From positions 1-6,958 of the forward strand of contig JALZUL010000040.1 of the NCBI GenBank assembly GCA_023301665.1: a stretch of DNA of 6,958 nucleotides. The letters run 5' to 3'. The DNA comes from Ascidiaceihabitans sp. Lineage in GTDB: Bacteria; Pseudomonadota; Alphaproteobacteria; Rhodobacterales; Rhodobacteraceae. A program made the position numbers and the translations under genes. Every line of letters starts with the position of its first letter. Position 1 is the stretch's first letter. Positions 6,046 to 6,958 of this stretch are shown in pieces. A model generated the notes under the pieces. It worked only from the letters and a program-made list of their open reading frames with translations. It ran no database searches and was not told the DNA's origin.

Positions 6046-6102
6046 CTCCATAAAAATAGCGTACATACTTGTTCGTTAGCTGTCCACATCGTAACAGAAA
6101 AT

Positions 6103-6687
6103 ATGGCTAAACTTTACTTCCACTACTCGACCATGAATGCTGGCAAATCGACAGTTTTACTGCAAGCCGCGCACAATTATCGTGAACGCGGCATGATTCC
6201 CTATCTTTTGACCGCACAATTCGACAACCGTGCCGGCGAAGGACGCATTGCATCGAGGATCGGCATTGGGTCTGAAGCAGACACTTTTGCCGAACAGGAT
6301 GATCTCTTTGCAAAAATCGAAGGTCAACTCTCTCAACATAAGATTGCTTGCGTTTTTATTGATGAATCGCAGTTCCTTTCAAAGGAACAGGTTTGGCAAT
6401 TGGCCCGTGCGGTCGATGACCTGCATGTTCCTGTCATGTGTTACGGCCTACGCGTGGATTTCATGGGGGATTTGTTCCCCGGCTCGGCCACCCTACTCGC
6501 GCTTGCCGATGAAATGCGCGAGGTCCGCACCATTTGTCATTGCGGCAAACGTGCCACGATGGTTGTGCGCCAAGATGATGATGGCAACGTCATGACGGGC
6601 GGAGACCAAGTACAGATCGGCGGCAACGAAACCTACGTTTCACTCTGCCGCCGTCATTGGCGTATCGCGGTGGGCAGCAACGATTAG
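6103..6687 (+). CDS. tdk: Thymidine kinase (type II)
   Basis: Phosphorylates thymidine and deoxyuridine with ATP to give dTMP or dUMP in cytoplasmic pyrimidine salvage. The 194-residue product begins MAKLYFHYSTMNAGKST, containing the P-loop (about 9-17). DESQF (87-91) supplies the catalytic Glu88. The lasso domain has zinc-site candidates in ICHCGK (Cys145, Cys147) and LCRRHW (Cys182, His185), with the thymidine-backbone motif QIGGNETYVS (171-180). Length is close to E. coli Tdk (205). The frame is open back to 5917, but ATG 6103 is chosen because it gives the canonical N terminus and the upstream residues look non-coding. The ribosome site is weak (AACAGAAAAT). A terminator-like hairpin lies 57 bases upstream. 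The TAG overlaps the stop of the convergent dehydrogenase gene. Identification is secure. Confidence 0.96.
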   Translation: MAKLYFHYSTMNAGKSTVLLQAAHNYRERGMIPYLLTAQFDNRAGEGRIASRIGIGSEADTFAEQDDLFAKIEGQLSQHKIACVFIDESQFLSKEQVWQLARAVDDLHVPVMCYGLRVDFMGDLFPGSATLLALADEMREVRTICHCGKRATMVVRQDDDGNVMTGGDQVQIGGNETYVSLCRRHWRIAVGSND

Positions 6688-6958
6688 ACAGCGTTTGGTG
6701 CGTTTTTCCCGTCCACCAGAACAGCTTTTAGATTGGCCACCGCCATCAGCCCCATATCGGTTCGAACCTCGAGGGCAGCGGTGCCCAAATGCGGCAGCAG
6801 CACGACGTTGTCCAAGTCCTTAAGCGCTTGTGGCACAACGGGTTCAAACTCGTACACATCCAGCCCCGCCCCACCGATACGCCCTGCAGACAGGGCAGCG
6901 ATCAACGCGTCCTCCTGCACAACATTTCCACGTGAAATATTCACCAAATGTGCATGTT
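6684..6958 (-). CDS. D-2-hydroxyacid dehydrogenase (glyoxylate/hydroxypyruvate reductase-like), C-terminal part only
   Basis: An NAD(P)H-dependent dehydrogenase that interconverts 2-oxoacids and D-2-hydroxyacids, probably glyoxylate/glycolate or hydroxypyruvate/glycerate; the substrate cannot be fixed from this fragment. About 91 residues are present and the frame runs off the right edge (reading HAHLVNISRGNVV at the boundary), so the N-terminal catalytic part and the dinucleotide-binding GxGxxG lie outside. All three family catalytic landmarks in this part are present: Arg in VNISRG, Glu in GAGLDVYEFEP and His in LLPHLGTAA. The last residues DGKNAPNAV are typical of the C terminus. Its TAA (6684-6686) overlaps the TAG of convergent tdk. 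Family secure; specificity open. Confidence 0.93.
   Translation of the reverse strand, partial: HAHLVNISRGNVVQEDALIAALSAGRIGGAGLDVYEFEPVVPQALKDLDNVVLLPHLGTAALEVRTDMGLMAVANLKAVLVDGKNAPNAV

Larger units (their letters stand above)
5937..6046 (+). ncRNA. Putative structured leader or small RNA upstream of tdk
   Basis: The plus strand here can fold into a first hairpin with CATAACCC (5968-5975), loop AAC and GGGTTATG (5979-5986), extended past a 5-base bulge by TCTTG (5963-5967) with CAAGA (5992-5996). Then come two overlapping hairpins: 6015-6028 and 6026-6041 followed by TTTT. Since no plus-strand protein gene precedes it, the terminator must end either an independent small RNA or an attenuated tdk leader. 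I do not recognise a known riboswitch or Rfam family. Ends are set by the candidate promoter and T-tract and are approximate. Confidence 0.42.

Noticed and set aside
5984..6079. A 31-codon ATG-to-TAG frame (starting MSNKILTSYDR) spanning the tdk leader hairpins, as a possible leader peptide
   Set aside because: It has no good ribosome site, and its start lies inside the first hairpin stem. There is no run of a regulatory amino acid; only two adjacent cysteines near the terminator are notable. Kept only as a weak alternative.
5917..6102. N-terminal extension of tdk back to a TTG at 5917
   Set aside because: The 62 extra residues resemble no part of thymidine kinases, run through inverted repeats and lack an RBS; ATG 6103 gives the canonical MAKLYF opening.

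Overview
The window looks like chromosomal core sequence from an alphaproteobacterium, most likely a marine member of the Rhodobacteraceae (Roseobacter lineage). The basis is the style of the protein sequences: a CarB with alphaproteobacterial-type wording, an ArsH, a CII-like regulator and an E. coli-type Tdk, in moderately GC-rich genes separated by AT-richer gaps. No species can be named, and there is no sign of an IS element, integrase, CRISPR array, tRNA or rRNA.

Layout, left to right. (1) Bases 1-2952 hold the 3' nine-tenths of carB (carbamoyl-phosphate synthase large subunit, + strand, 5' end outside the window). (2) Bases 2953-3402 form a gap with two tandem hairpins, a 25-residue predicted lipoprotein gene (3048-3125), and two copies of a TGTACA-N16-TG(T/C)ACA module lying upstream of (3) a 374-residue beta-ketoacyl-ACP synthase III (3403-4527, +) that resembles the Pseudomonas PA3286/FabH2 type more than housekeeping FabH. 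(4) Convergent to it is a two-gene minus-strand operon. Its first gene is a 152-residue phage-CII/CP76-like DNA-binding protein (5262-5720), and the second is arsH (4550-5269). The two reading frames overlap by 8 bases, which implies translational coupling. (5) Bases 5721-6102 are a divergent intergenic region rich in inverted repeats. It includes a candidate promoter and two mutually exclusive hairpins, the second followed by TTTT, upstream of (6) tdk, thymidine kinase (6103-6687, +). (7) The last bases carry the C-terminal part of a D-2-hydroxyacid dehydrogenase on the minus strand, whose stop codon overlaps the tdk stop.

Functional themes are pyrimidine supply (carB makes carbamoyl phosphate for UMP and arginine; tdk salvages thymidine), fatty-acid initiation or beta-oxidation shunting (KAS III), and a flavin-dependent oxidoreductase of the arsenic/redox-stress family under an unusual candidate regulator. 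These are separate transcription units rather than one pathway.

The most interesting unexplained signals are the structured + strand leader or small RNA upstream of tdk, the helically phased TGTACA modules upstream of the KAS III gene, the tiny lipoprotein gene, and the CII-like protein fused by overlap to arsH with no arsR, arsB or arsC nearby.
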